DNA from: a virus
Length of the DNA stretch: 63,944 bases
Direction: 5' to 3' (one strand)
Virus record (IMG/VR): IMGVR_UViG_3300028800_000099
Coordinates: 1 to 63,944 of that record
Position 1 is the stretch's first letter, and each line of letters begins with the position of its first letter. Positions 39,558 through 47,790 of this stretch are shown one piece after another. Under the pieces are notes generated by a model. The model did no database searches, was not told the origin of the DNA, and worked only from the letters and a program-made list of their open reading frames with translations. Both the position numbers and the translations under genes were made by a program.

Positions 39558-41786
39558 ATGCGTGCAATTCGGACCAGGCTTGGCCTGTTCATGGTCGCCG
39601 TCCTTGCGGCTCTTTCGTTCAGTGTGGTGGCATGCGCTCAGGGCGCGGTGCAACAAAGCGGGGCGGTAACGCCCTTCCATGCCGTGTCGTGGTTCGGTAA
39701 CGGCGTTGTCGGTGATGGGGGCGGTTTCAGTTCACCGACGCTCAGCGGCGTCTCGATGTTCAACGGCGCCAACTGCCCTTGGGCCGTAAGCAGCCAGACT
39801 GGGCCGGGAGCGTCAACTGCGCCCTACGGTCAATTCTCGGTCTGCCAGACCCTCACGACGACGACCCTGAACGTCCAGGGCGTAAACGGTGCGGCGACAC
39901 CGACCTTCCAAGTCAATATCGGCGGGACGATCTATCCCTTCCCTGGCCCTGGAACCGGCAATGTCATTGGTCCGGCGACCTCGGTGGTCAACGACTTCGC
40001 GTGCTTCAACAACACTCACGGCACGCTCCTGTCGGACTGTGGGACCGGCGCCAGCTATCTCCAAGCGGCGAACAATCTGTCCGATGTCGCCAGCGCTTCG
40101 GTTTCGCGATCGAATCTGTTCATCGGCGGAAGCACCACCCTCGGCTCGGGCTCGACGGTCAATCTGGCTAGCGCCTCAACGACCAAGGTCACGATCAGCG
40201 GCACGACCACGATCAACTCGTTCGGTACGGCTGCGGCCGGTGTCACCAAGGATCTCACTTTCACCAGTGCGCTCGTCCTGACCTATAACGGCACGAGCAT
40301 GATCCTGCCGAACAATGGCGTGAGCCTCGGCATCCAAGCTGGCGATCAACTACGGGCCACATCTCTCGGAAGCGGGAATTGGGTCGTCACCAACTATTCT
40401 CCCGCCCAGGTCTGGAGCTTCACCCAGAACCCGGCGAACAACACGCCCTACCTGCCGTACAATTTCACGATGGGGGCTGGGGCTGGGACGTCCTATCCCG
40501 ATTTCGGCTTCATGGGCGCCTATAGCGCACCTCACCTCCAGACGCCCTCCCTGATTCTCGGCGGCATCACCACGGGAACCAATATCTGGGCGTGGGGTGA
40601 CAACGGAAGTCGAAGCGCTCCGACCGGATGGGGATCAACTCCGTTGACGCAACTCCAAATCCTGATTTGGGGCTTGGACAACACCAACCAGCGGACCCCT
40701 AGCCAAGCGGTTGCGCCAGGGCAGAGCGCCTTTCAGGGCAGGCAAGCCGAAGTCCACCTCAATATGTACGGTAGCCAAACCCAGACCTCCCGACCTGGCG
40801 CGATTGAATTGCTGACTGGACGATCGACTTGGCAAGTGCCGACCGCGACCGCGTGGCTTGACCAGAACGGCGGCATGGTGTTCCAGGGTCAAGCGATCAA
40901 CAGCGCGGTCACTCATGGAACGCTAACCTATCCGTGGCAGACGTCCTACGACTACGCGCCGATCCCGAACCTCAACTGGTACACCTATTTAACTGACGCC
41001 AACGTAACGCTGATCGCGAGCGACGAAGCCGACGCCGCCCTCCTGTCGATGTACCGATGGGACAAGATTGCCAACGGGACGGGCCACCAGGGATTTCGCT
41101 GGAACTACAACTTCGCGGGAGACTTGCTGCGCCTGCAGGCCATTCCTTCCGGCAACCACGTGATCGACTTCGACTTGAATGGGAATGTGTTTCCGGCCAA
41201 TCAGTTGTTGATGGGCGTTACTGCGCCTGGGATCGGGTCAGACACGTCGCCACTTCAAATCGCTCGGGCCACTTCCGACTTTGCCTTCAGCCGGACTACC
41301 AATGGGACTGTCGGCACGTTCTACCAGACGGCGACAGCGGTTGGCTCCATCAGCGTCACGGGCACCACTACGACCTATGCCACCTCGTCCGATCGACGCC
41401 TGAAGACCCATCTGCGCAAACTGAGTTCCAAGGCCTTCTTCGACAGGGTGAACGTCTACCTGTTCGACTGGGTCCGCGGTGGATCTGGCATGGGCGTCGT
41501 GGCTCAGGAACTCTACGACCTGCTCAAGGCTCAAGGCTATCCCACAGACGCCGTGACCATCGGCAGTGCGCCAGAGGTCAAGCCGACTGACAAGGGCTTC
41601 GTGCCCTGGCAAGTCGACTATTCGAAGCTCGTGCCGCTGATCATGGCTGAGACGCTTTCGCTGCGGGAACGGGTGAGGACGCTGGAGAATGGCCACGCGC
41701 GGGCTCGACGGACGTTGAGCGCCAGATCACCCAAGGCGTCTCCGTCTCCCCCTTCCAACTCCATCGCACTGAGGCATCAGCAATGA
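39558..41786 (+). CDS. Tail fibre protein with C-terminal S74 chaperone domain (742 aa)
   Basis: The N-terminus MRAIRTRLGLFMVAVLAALS looks like a signal peptide with a lipobox-like VVAC, followed by the widespread AVQQSGAVTPFHAVSWFGNG segment of phage tail proteins. The middle is beta-rich. The last 130 residues form an intramolecular chaperone: SSDRRLKTHLRKL near residue 610 (the Ser-Asp pair cleaves itself), FDWVRGGSGMGVVAQELYDL and VDYSKLVPLIMAETLSLRER coiled coil. It trimerises the fibre and is then removed. Likely host receptor binding. Confidence 0.85.
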   Translation: MRAIRTRLGLFMVAVLAALSFSVVACAQGAVQQSGAVTPFHAVSWFGNGVVGDGGGFSSPTLSGVSMFNGANCPWAVSSQTGPGASTAPYGQFSVCQTLTTTTLNVQGVNGAATPTFQVNIGGTIYPFPGPGTGNVIGPATSVVNDFACFNNTHGTLLSDCGTGASYLQAANNLSDVASASVSRSNLFIGGSTTLGSGSTVNLASASTTKVTISGTTTINSFGTAAAGVTKDLTFTSALVLTYNGTSMILPNNGVSLGIQAGDQLRATSLGSGNWVVTNYSPAQVWSFTQNPANNTPYLPYNFTMGAGAGTSYPDFGFMGAYSAPHLQTPSLILGGITTGTNIWAWGDNGSRSAPTGWGSTPLTQLQILIWGLDNTNQRTPSQAVAPGQSAFQGRQAEVHLNMYGSQTQTSRPGAIELLTGRSTWQVPTATAWLDQNGGMVFQGQAINSAVTHGTLTYPWQTSYDYAPIPNLNWYTYLTDANVTLIASDEADAALLSMYRWDKIANGTGHQGFRWNYNFAGDLLRLQAIPSGNHVIDFDLNGNVFPANQLLMGVTAPGIGSDTSPLQIARATSDFAFSRTTNGTVGTFYQTATAVGSISVTGTTTTYATSSDRRLKTHLRKLSSKAFFDRVNVYLFDWVRGGSGMGVVAQELYDLLKAQGYPTDAVTIGSAPEVKPTDKGFVPWQVDYSKLVPLIMAETLSLRERVRTLENGHARARRTLSARSPKASPSPPSNSIALRHQQ

Positions 41787-42334
41787 CAATCGGTCCCTTC
41801 TGGTCGCCCGGTGCGGGCCTCCTGCTTCAAACCGTAGCGACGGTTCCGCTGGATGCAAACGGCAATCCGACCGGCAACAACGTCCCGGTCGCGCCGACGA
41901 TCACCGTGCAGAATGCGTCCTATGCTGTCGGCAACGACATGGGCGGCCTGATCACGGTGGCAAACCTCGGAAGCGCCGGAGGGTCTGGTTTCATCACGGC
42001 TCTCGCCGTCCGATCCAAAGGCGCCTCCGCCAACCAGATCTACGCCTACGGCTTCAGCAAGCTTCCTACTTCCACGATCACGGATAAGGCTGCGTTCGTG
42101 CTGAATGCGGCTGACCTTCCCTATCTTATCGGTGGGGCGCCATTTCTTTTGATTCTCGGCAATGCGCCTGGAGCTTGGGACACAGCGACGTATGCTCAGT
42201 TGCAGAACCAGACGGTCCAGTTCACCAATCAGGACACAACCCCGAGCAAGAACACCTATTGGGCGCTCGTGACCGCCAACACGGTGACGCCAGCCAGCAC
42301 GTCTGACCTCAACCTGTATATCGACACCCTATGA
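41783..42334 (+). CDS. Tail-associated hypothetical protein (183 aa)
   Basis: A beta-rich protein starting MTIGPFWSPGAGLLLQTVAT, with an ATGA overlap on both sides. It lies between the fibre and a further receptor-binding candidate, so it may be an attachment or receptor-contact piece. Not recognised. Confidence 0.6.
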   Translation: MTIGPFWSPGAGLLLQTVATVPLDANGNPTGNNVPVAPTITVQNASYAVGNDMGGLITVANLGSAGGSGFITALAVRSKGASANQIYAYGFSKLPTSTITDKAAFVLNAADLPYLIGGAPFLLILGNAPGAWDTATYAQLQNQTVQFTNQDTTPSKNTYWALVTANTVTPASTSDLNLYIDTL

Positions 42335-43194
42335 ACCGTCGACAGCAGCTTCTTCTGCTGGGAAAGGGCTCAGGCAGCCCTCCTATTCCGACGCCGCATG
42401 CAAATGGCTGGGCCGCTGCCGTCATCGCCAACGGGAGCACCTACTCGGCGAACACCTTAGCAGCCCTCCAGGCGCTTGAGGTCGACCTCACCCTGGCGGG
42501 GCTGCTCCCGAAGCTCATCTACCTCAACCCCCGCTGCGGCAACGACATCACCGCCGCGCGCATCCCGTTGATCTCGCCCAACGGCTACCAACTCGACACG
42601 CAGATTACCTCGACGGGGGGCCTTTCTTACTCAGAGGCCACTGGGTTGGGCAACGTCTCAACGGGCGGCGGGATCATGAGCTACGGGGTCGATCCGACCA
42701 CGACGGCGATCTCGGCCACGGGGGCAACGCTCGGGTTCTACAACCTCGTCAACTCATCGGTCTCGACGCGCGGGGCCGTCGGCCAGTTTGGGACCGTGGC
42801 ATCGCCAAACGTCAATGCGGCCAAGTTCTGTCTATACCCCAACAACGGCAGCCTGCTCATCTTCGACAACTGGGCCGGGGCCGGGACCGGCCGCACTCAG
42901 GCCAGCGCCACATCCACTCTCACAAAGGGGACCATAATGGGTTCCCGCTGGGACACCCTGTCGGCCGGCGTATTCCTGAACGGCGTCCTCAAGGGCGGCG
43001 GTAATGGAACCCAAGGTGCTGTCAATGGTGCGCTGTCCACCGATCCTATGGCATTCTACACCGGCTTCGCGGTCTCCGGTATGGAGTGGGTCGGGACGAA
43101 CATGACCATAGAAGACGCGCCCAACATGGGCTGGGCCGCCAACACCTTCAACGTCTCCCTCGGTCGTGGTGTGACTGCGGAGGGCCTCCAATGA
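42331..43194 (+). CDS. Tail-associated receptor-binding candidate (287 aa)
   Basis: MNRRQQLLLLGKGSGSPPIP starts a short basic anchor followed by a beta-sandwich-like body (NNGSLLIFDNWAGAGTGRTQ, TIMGSRWDTLSAGVFLNG) resembling a lectin-type concanavalin-like module often found in phage tail proteins. No catalytic motif. Coupled to the SGNH gene by ATGA. Confidence 0.55.
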   Translation: MNRRQQLLLLGKGSGSPPIPTPHANGWAAAVIANGSTYSANTLAALQALEVDLTLAGLLPKLIYLNPRCGNDITAARIPLISPNGYQLDTQITSTGGLSYSEATGLGNVSTGGGIMSYGVDPTTTAISATGATLGFYNLVNSSVSTRGAVGQFGTVASPNVNAAKFCLYPNNGSLLIFDNWAGAGTGRTQASATSTLTKGTIMGSRWDTLSAGVFLNGVLKGGGNGTQGAVNGALSTDPMAFYTGFAVSGMEWVGTNMTIEDAPNMGWAANTFNVSLGRGVTAEGLQ

Positions 43195-44225
43195 GGGTGG
43201 CCCAGACCAACCTCCTGCTACCGAGTATGCTGTTCTGTAACGGCGTCGTGCCGACGCTCGTGACGCCCGGCAATGGCGAGCCGTACTGGAATGTCGGGAA
43301 CGGTGCATATTGGGAGTTCGTCGGAGGCGCACGACGGGTCGACCTTGACGTCTACGTCACCGGTTACCCCCAGGCCATATGCGTGCGATCATTCATAAAT
43401 GGCATCGTGGTGATCCCCGATCGCTGGTTCATGATCCCGCCGGTCACGAACGCACCGTACACGACGAACCGGCTTCTGCTGCCCGCCGGGCCATCGAACA
43501 CGGTGCGGCAAATCATAGTTCCGGCTCAGGCTGCATTCTCGGCGGGGGCTGCACCGCAGGGCACCTACCCGATCCGCGCCCGCTGGGACGCGCCGATGAG
43601 GCAGAACAGCCCGACGACCCCGGCCAACAGGCTGCTCGTCGTCGGCGACAGCATCGATTCCGGCGGCGTGGGGGTCAGCCCAGCGACGTTCGGCTGGGCA
43701 GGGCTATTGGCGCGTGGGTCCGCCAACGGTGGCTACAACGGGTCCGTGACCCTGTGGTCGTGGGGGACGCGACGTTTGAATGACGTTGCCAGCACACTCC
43801 CGCTCGCCACTGCGTTTGTCACCGCGGTCCTCGCCCTCAATCCTACCAAGGTCGCCATGGACCTCCAGTCCAACGATCAGGCGGTGCTCCCGAACATCCC
43901 GGTGGCGACACACCAGACTCAATGCGGCTGGGTCATGGATCAGTTCAACGCCCAGGCCCCGACGCTACCAGTCCGCTGGCGCGGCATGATCCTGAGGCAG
44001 AATCCGGAGGTCGCGAACTCCCTGGGTGCGTTCCCGGCCGACTTCCGCACCGCGATGTCCGCCGCCCTCGCGGCACGCCCGACGTACACCACCCAGACCT
44101 ACACGGACGGCTCGACCTTCTGTCCCATGCCGTCCGGCTACGGTCCTGACCTCGTCCACCCATCCACCTTCGGCAACGCGCCTCCGTATATGGAGACGAA
44201 CATGCTAGCGCTGGCCAACAGTTAA
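43191..44225 (+). CDS. SGNH/GDSL-type esterase, tail-associated (344 aa)
   Basis: After a beta-rich N-terminal 145 residues the protein has LLVVGDSIDSGG (block I, Ser154) and near the end GPDLVHPSTFG (Asp320, His323, block V). This gives the Ser-Asp-His triad of SGNH hydrolases. In phage tails such enzymes remove acetyl groups from surface polysaccharide. The gene is the last of the fibre cluster. Substrate is unknown. Confidence 0.82.
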   Translation: MRVAQTNLLLPSMLFCNGVVPTLVTPGNGEPYWNVGNGAYWEFVGGARRVDLDVYVTGYPQAICVRSFINGIVVIPDRWFMIPPVTNAPYTTNRLLLPAGPSNTVRQIIVPAQAAFSAGAAPQGTYPIRARWDAPMRQNSPTTPANRLLVVGDSIDSGGVGVSPATFGWAGLLARGSANGGYNGSVTLWSWGTRRLNDVASTLPLATAFVTAVLALNPTKVAMDLQSNDQAVLPNIPVATHQTQCGWVMDQFNAQAPTLPVRWRGMILRQNPEVANSLGAFPADFRTAMSAALAARPTYTTQTYTDGSTFCPMPSGYGPDLVHPSTFGNAPPYMETNMLALANS

Positions 44226-44244
44226 CCCATCAAAGGAGCCAACC

Positions 44245-44361
44245 ATGTCCCCACGCGTTCAAGAAACAGACACCCCGCCGATCAAGCCGACTCCCAAGCC
44301 TCGGCCGGGACCGAAGCCCTACGACGGCGAGCCGCCGCCGCCTCCGCCGCACCACAACTGA
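44245..44361 (+). CDS. Small Pro-rich peptide (38 aa)
   Basis: AAAGGAGCC precedes ATG. The product is mostly proline, lysine and arginine (MSPRVQETDTPPIKPTPKPR) with a PPPPPPHH end. It stands between tail and lysis genes. Unknown role; found by direct translation. Confidence 0.5.
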   Translation: MSPRVQETDTPPIKPTPKPRPGPKPYDGEPPPPPPHHN

Positions 44362-44363
44362 CC

Positions 44364-44894
44364 ATGGAAACCCTTGCTCCCTATGTGATCGGAACGCTGG
44401 CGACATTCATCGCGCTGGCTTACGTCCGCATGTCTCGGAGCAAGGGCTTCTCCCACGGGACGGCCTACGGGCTCTCGGCGGCCCTGCTGTTCCTCTGGGT
44501 CTTCTCCATGGTGGTCTGGCTGATTTTCCACCGCCAGGAAGATTACCCCTGGGTCTACCTGCCCATGATCCCGGTCCACATCATGCTCGCGTGGTCAGCG
44601 TTCAAGGATGTCGGAAAGGTGCGGCTCCCCTGGCTCTGGATGTTCTTCACCATCACCGGACTCGTGCTCGTGGTCGATGCCTGGTTCTGGTGGACGTGGT
44701 TCCCCATGCGGGATCAGCCGTACAACTTGGTGTCGTTCAACCTGTTCAAACTCTATGGTAACGTGCGTAGCGGCGCACTTCTCGCGGAGCTGATAATCGT
44801 TGCGTGGCCAGGGGGTGGAGATGTCGTTCGCACTATCTCTGCTCGGCATAGTCTCAGCCACGGCTGGAGTGATTTTCGTAGCCGGCCTATTTAA
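44364..44894 (+). CDS. Multi-pass membrane protein (176 aa)
   Basis: At least four membrane helices can be seen (YVIGTLATFIALAYV, LSAALLFLWVFSMVVWLIFH, VYLPMIPVHIMLAW, WLWMFFTITGLVLVVDAWFW). It is the first of a string of small membrane genes before the endolysin, so a lysis-related or superinfection role is possible. Family unknown. Confidence 0.65.
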   Translation: METLAPYVIGTLATFIALAYVRMSRSKGFSHGTAYGLSAALLFLWVFSMVVWLIFHRQEDYPWVYLPMIPVHIMLAWSAFKDVGKVRLPWLWMFFTITGLVLVVDAWFWWTWFPMRDQPYNLVSFNLFKLYGNVRSGALLAELIIVAWPGGGDVVRTISARHSLSHGWSDFRSRPI

Positions 44895-44982
44895 CCACCG
44901 GTGGAATGAAAGTGCCGAACGCCGACTACGACACCGGGCATCGGGACGCAGAGGTCGAGGCCCTTCAAAGAGAACTGACTAG
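44821..44982 (+). CDS. Small membrane protein nested at the end of 44364 gene (53 aa)
   Basis: ATG behind GGGGGTGGAG. One hydrophobic helix (MSFALSLLGIVSATAGVIFV) is followed by an Arg-rich tail. It overlaps the genes on both sides out of frame, a layout common in phage lysis cassettes (holin or spanin-type overlaps). Role inferred only from context. Confidence 0.55.
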   Translation: MSFALSLLGIVSATAGVIFVAGLFNHRWNESAERRLRHRASGRRGRGPSKRTD

Positions 44983-45118
44983 CTTCAAGGCGTGGGCTGG
45001 CCCGAAGATCGAAATGGTGACATGGTCGCTTGGGGCTGCGGTAGGGGTGGGGGCGATCTTGGGGGCCTTGGCGACAGCGGCGACGCTCTACATTCAGATC
45101 CACCACGGCGCCCCGTGA
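44906..45118 (+). CDS. Small single-pass membrane protein (70 aa)
   Basis: An N-terminal charged coiled region (EVEALQRELTSFKAWAGPKI) precedes a C-terminal membrane helix (LGAAVGVGAILGALATAATL). Overlaps the preceding gene. The soluble-helix plus membrane-anchor design resembles some small phage membrane anti-holin/holin-like proteins. Confidence 0.6.
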   Translation: MKVPNADYDTGHRDAEVEALQRELTSFKAWAGPKIEMVTWSLGAAVGVGAILGALATAATLYIQIHHGAP

Positions 45119-45119
45119 G

Positions 45120-45419
45120 ATGGACCGGATTGACTGGACAACCATCGGACCCATTCTGGCTGGCCTCGCAGCCATCCTAGCCCTTGGCTTGCCGATCGCC
45201 CAATTCATGCGGACGGGACGGCTTGCGCGGGCTGCGGAAGAGGCGTCGAAGAAGGCTGCTCTATCGGTTGTCCAGATAGACGTTCTCAGCGGGCGCGTTG
45301 ATGGAACGCTCGCGGAACTGAAAGCGCTCATCGCCGAGAATAGTCTCCTGAAGGGCCGCGAAGAGGGAAGGGCCGAAGAGCGCGCCAATCCGATGTCGCC
45401 AGTTGAACCAAAGTCATGA
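45120..45419 (+). CDS. N-anchored coiled-coil membrane protein (99 aa)
   Basis: One N-terminal membrane helix (IGPILAGLAAILALGLPIAQ) and a long charged helix (RAAEEASKKAALSVVQIDVL ... AENSLLKGREEGRAEERA). This is the shape of an inner-membrane spanin, and the later lipoprotein gene (46483) would provide a partner; that pairing is inference. Confidence 0.55.
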   Translation: MDRIDWTTIGPILAGLAAILALGLPIAQFMRTGRLARAAEEASKKAALSVVQIDVLSGRVDGTLAELKALIAENSLLKGREEGRAEERANPMSPVEPKS

Positions 45420-45586
45420 ACGATAAGGACCAAGATACCCAGCACCGCCAGTCCGCCGGCCGGATCAACGAGCGCATCGAGGCTGGCGAATATGAGCACG
45501 CAGCTCTGGACCAGCGGCTCACCGAGGCTGAAAGAGACATCGCTGCGTTGAAGGAAGCCGTCCGCAAGCTCACGACCGGCACATAG
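45416..45586 (+). CDS. Small coiled-coil protein (56 aa)
   Basis: ATGA overlap with the previous gene. The product is a single charged helix (NERIEAGEYEHAALDQRLTE, AERDIAALKEAVRKL) with no membrane segment. Found by direct translation. Function unknown. Confidence 0.6.
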   Translation: MNDKDQDTQHRQSAGRINERIEAGEYEHAALDQRLTEAERDIAALKEAVRKLTTGT

Positions 45587-45636
45587 ACGCGCGCGACGGG
45601 CGGTGCTAAGGCGAGCATCTGATTAGGGAATCGCCA

Positions 45637-46002
45637 GTGACCGATCTACAGCCGCTCGATCCGATCACGATCACCATACCGACTGAGGCTCCAAGCCAGT
45701 CGATCATCAGCCGCCTCATCCCTGACCGTCGTGACTGGTTCCTGGTCGGCTCGTTCGCCATCGTGGGCTTCCTTCTGCTGATGGTGCAGGGCAATCCAAA
45801 GCTCTTGGCGGTCGCGAGCTTCATGCAGTTGGCGACGGCGCTCGTCGGGCTGCTCATCCTGATCGGGAACAATCTGTTCGGCGGCACGAAGAGCGGCACC
45901 GAAACTGCGGCGGCGACCAATGCGGCCATCGTCAAGCAAGCCGTAGCCATCGCGCCCGCTGACAGCACGACAGTCACTCAGCCCAAGACGGTGGCGGGGT
46001 AA
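45637..46002 (+). CDS. Putative holin (121 aa)
   Basis: GTG start. Two membrane helices (WFLVGSFAIVGFLLLMVQG and LLAVASFMQLATALVGLLIL) with a polar C-terminal tail, ending one base into the endolysin start. Size, topology and position directly before the cell-wall hydrolase fit a holin that would release it. Not assignable to a named holin family. Confidence 0.6.
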   Translation: MTDLQPLDPITITIPTEAPSQSIISRLIPDRRDWFLVGSFAIVGFLLLMVQGNPKLLAVASFMQLATALVGLLILIGNNLFGGTKSGTETAAATNAAIVKQAVAIAPADSTTVTQPKTVAG

Positions 46003-46472
46003 TGGACGACCTCACCCTACTAGCTCTGGCCGTGTGGGACGAAGCCCGCGGCGAGAGCGACGATGGGAAGGCTGCGGTCGCTCGCGTGATCCTGAACCGC
46101 AAGCGCCTCCGCTACAGTTCCGACGGAACGATAGTTGGAACAGTGCTGCACAAGGACCAGTTCAGCGGCTTCTGGTTCGACTTCGTCAACGGCCACTACA
46201 CCCGTGTTTGCCATACGCTGGAAGAGGCGGAAGCTCGCGCCGGCACTCTGCTGGCCGGGGCCATCCAATCGCCCGTCTGGAGCGATTGTCGGAACGTGGC
46301 GACGGATGTCACGAACGATAGCTACGTCGCGACGGACGGCTATACCGAGATGACCGACGCGGCGGTGCTCTACCTCAACCCCGCGATCATCAATCCCGCT
46401 CACATGCCAGCATGGGCGAACGAGCAAAACCGTGTCTGCACGATCGGGCACCACACGTTCTACCACGCCTAA
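46002..46472 (+). CDS. Endolysin, SleB-type cell wall hydrolase (156 aa)
   Basis: The protein matches the Hydrolase_2/SleB family: LALAVWDEARGESDDGKAAV (catalytic Glu14) and AVARVILNRKR, then VLHKDQFSGFWFDF and a C-terminal IGHHTFYH. These enzymes cleave peptidoglycan as lytic transglycosylases. Located after a holin candidate; no signal peptide, so it needs the holin. ATG overlaps the previous stop. Confidence 0.9.
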   Translation: MDDLTLLALAVWDEARGESDDGKAAVARVILNRKRLRYSSDGTIVGTVLHKDQFSGFWFDFVNGHYTRVCHTLEEAEARAGTLLAGAIQSPVWSDCRNVATDVTNDSYVATDGYTEMTDAAVLYLNPAIINPAHMPAWANEQNRVCTIGHHTFYHA

Positions 46473-46482
46473 AGGAGACGAC

Positions 46483-46878
46483 ATGAAGCGCCTGCTCTTG
46501 ATCACCGCCGGATGCCTCGCGCTCGGGACGCTCGGCGGCTGCGCGGAACTCTCGACCGCACTCAATGCGTTCTCGCCTGGCTCGACTTCCACTTCGTCGG
46601 TGGTAACGACGGTCACGCTCGACGCAACCCACGGCCTCTATGCGGCAGAGACGGTAGCGGACGTCGCGACCGCGGCGGCACAGAAGGCGGCTGACGTCGG
46701 GCTCCTGCACGGCGCCAGCGCCCAGAAAGCCCTCGATCTCGTTCAGAAGGTCCATGGCTACATCGCCGCTGCCCATGCTGGCGTGACGCTGGGCAACTCA
46801 GCGGCCATCGCCTCAAACGCGCAGGCGGCCATCAACTCGGCGGCGGACCTCGCCGCGATCACTCCGCCCACGCAATAG
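46483..46878 (+). CDS. Lipoprotein (131 aa), possible outer-membrane spanin
   Basis: A type II signal peptide with lipobox is evident: MKRLLLITAGCLALGTLGGC, cleavage before Cys20. The mature part is Ala/Thr-rich and helical (AQKALDLVQKVHGYIAAAHA). Strong AAAGGAGA ribosome site. It follows the endolysin, so a lysis role such as o-spanin is possible, but the length and helix content are unlike classic ones. Confidence 0.65.
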   Translation: MKRLLLITAGCLALGTLGGCAELSTALNAFSPGSTSTSSVVTTVTLDATHGLYAAETVADVATAAAQKAADVGLLHGASAQKALDLVQKVHGYIAAAHAGVTLGNSAAIASNAQAAINSAADLAAITPPTQ

Positions 46879-46887
46879 GAGGCTCCA

Positions 46888-47100
46888 TTGCCCGTCATCA
46901 TCACTGAAATCCTCGCCGCCGCTCAGGCCGGTCTGGCCATCTACCAGAAGGCCACGGCGGCGTTCTCGGCCGTCAAGACGAACCTGTCCACGACCGACAT
47001 TGCGACCGCTCAGGCGCAACTGGACGCGCTGCACAAGCAGTATGAGGCGGACTACGCTTCGGCCGTCACGTCGCTTCAGGCCGCAGCCGCGAAATCGTGA
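46888..47100 (+). CDS. Small helical protein (70 aa)
   Basis: TTG start with TAGGAGG six bases upstream. PVIITEILAAAQAGLAIYQK begins a helical Ala-rich protein with a coiled-coil-like C-terminus (ATAQAQLDALHKQYEADYAS). Resembles small lysis-region proteins but cannot be named. Confidence 0.6.
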   Translation: MPVIITEILAAAQAGLAIYQKATAAFSAVKTNLSTTDIATAQAQLDALHKQYEADYASAVTSLQAAAAKS

Positions 47101-47729
47101 TCGACTATTCTGCCATCTCGTGCGTTCTCCTACTCGGCATTCTCGCCGCTCAGGTTATATCCATGACCCGTCGCCCCCGCGAATCCGCCAGCGTTGACCG
47201 CCTGACGGCCGCATTCGTCAAAGCCTACAACGAAGGATTCCGAAAAATGACCGCCATTCTCTCTGACGTGCTCGCCGCCACCACGGCTCTGCAAACTTCC
47301 GTCGATGAAAACACCGCCGCCACCAAGGCCGCCATCGCGGCTGGGATCGGCTCGGCTGCTTCCCCTCCCGTCGATCTTCAGCCGGCCGTGGATGCCGTCA
47401 ACACCGCCAAGGCGGCCGTGGACGCCAGCACCGCCGCCCTGACTGCGGCCACTGGCTCTCCGGCTGGTGTGCCTGGCGCCATCTCCGTCTCGCCGACCTC
47501 GATCTCGGGTTCGGTGGGCACGCCGTTCAGCACTCAGCTCAGCGCTTCCGGCGGCAATGGCTCCTACACCTTCGCCACGTCCGACTCCTTCGTGAACACG
47601 GGCGCCAGCCTGAACAGCGATGGCACGGTCAATGCGGCTTCGGTTGCGGGGACGGACACCGTCAATGTCGTGGCCACGGATTCGACCGGCGCCACCGGGA
47701 CGACTGCCGTCACCGTCTCGGCTGCGTAA
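47097..47729 (+). CDS. Membrane-anchored protein with Ig-like domain (210 aa)
   Basis: GTG overlaps the previous stop (GTGA). A membrane helix (ISCVLLLGILAAQVI) and helical stretch (TAILSDVLAATTALQTSVDE) are followed by a C-terminal Ig-like domain (ISVSPTSISGSVGTPFSTQL, SASGGNGSYTFATSDSF). ATG 47247 is a possible second start giving only the soluble part. Such Ig domains on phages can bind carbohydrate. Last gene before the terminator. Confidence 0.65.
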   Translation: MIDYSAISCVLLLGILAAQVISMTRRPRESASVDRLTAAFVKAYNEGFRKMTAILSDVLAATTALQTSVDENTAATKAAIAAGIGSAASPPVDLQPAVDAVNTAKAAVDASTAALTAATGSPAGVPGAISVSPTSISGSVGTPFSTQLSASGGNGSYTFATSDSFVNTGASLNSDGTVNAASVAGTDTVNVVATDSTGATGTTAVTVSAA

Positions 47730-47758
47730 TCCACTCAGTTCTAGGTGTGAAGCTTAGC

Positions 47759-47790
47759 GCCCTCAGGTCCCACGGCCTGAGGGCGTTTTG
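47759..47790 (+). terminator. Intrinsic terminator of the late region
   Basis: GCCCTCAGG (47759-47767) pairs perfectly with CCTGAGGGC (47776-47784), followed by GTTTTG. It lies between the last plus-strand late gene and the convergent minus-strand regulator gene and is oriented to stop rightward transcription. Confidence 0.85.

Noticed and set aside
39558-44225. Diversity-generating retroelement at the tail fibre (expected by analogy to BPP-1)
   Set aside because: No reverse transcriptase frame and no template/variable repeat pair were seen.
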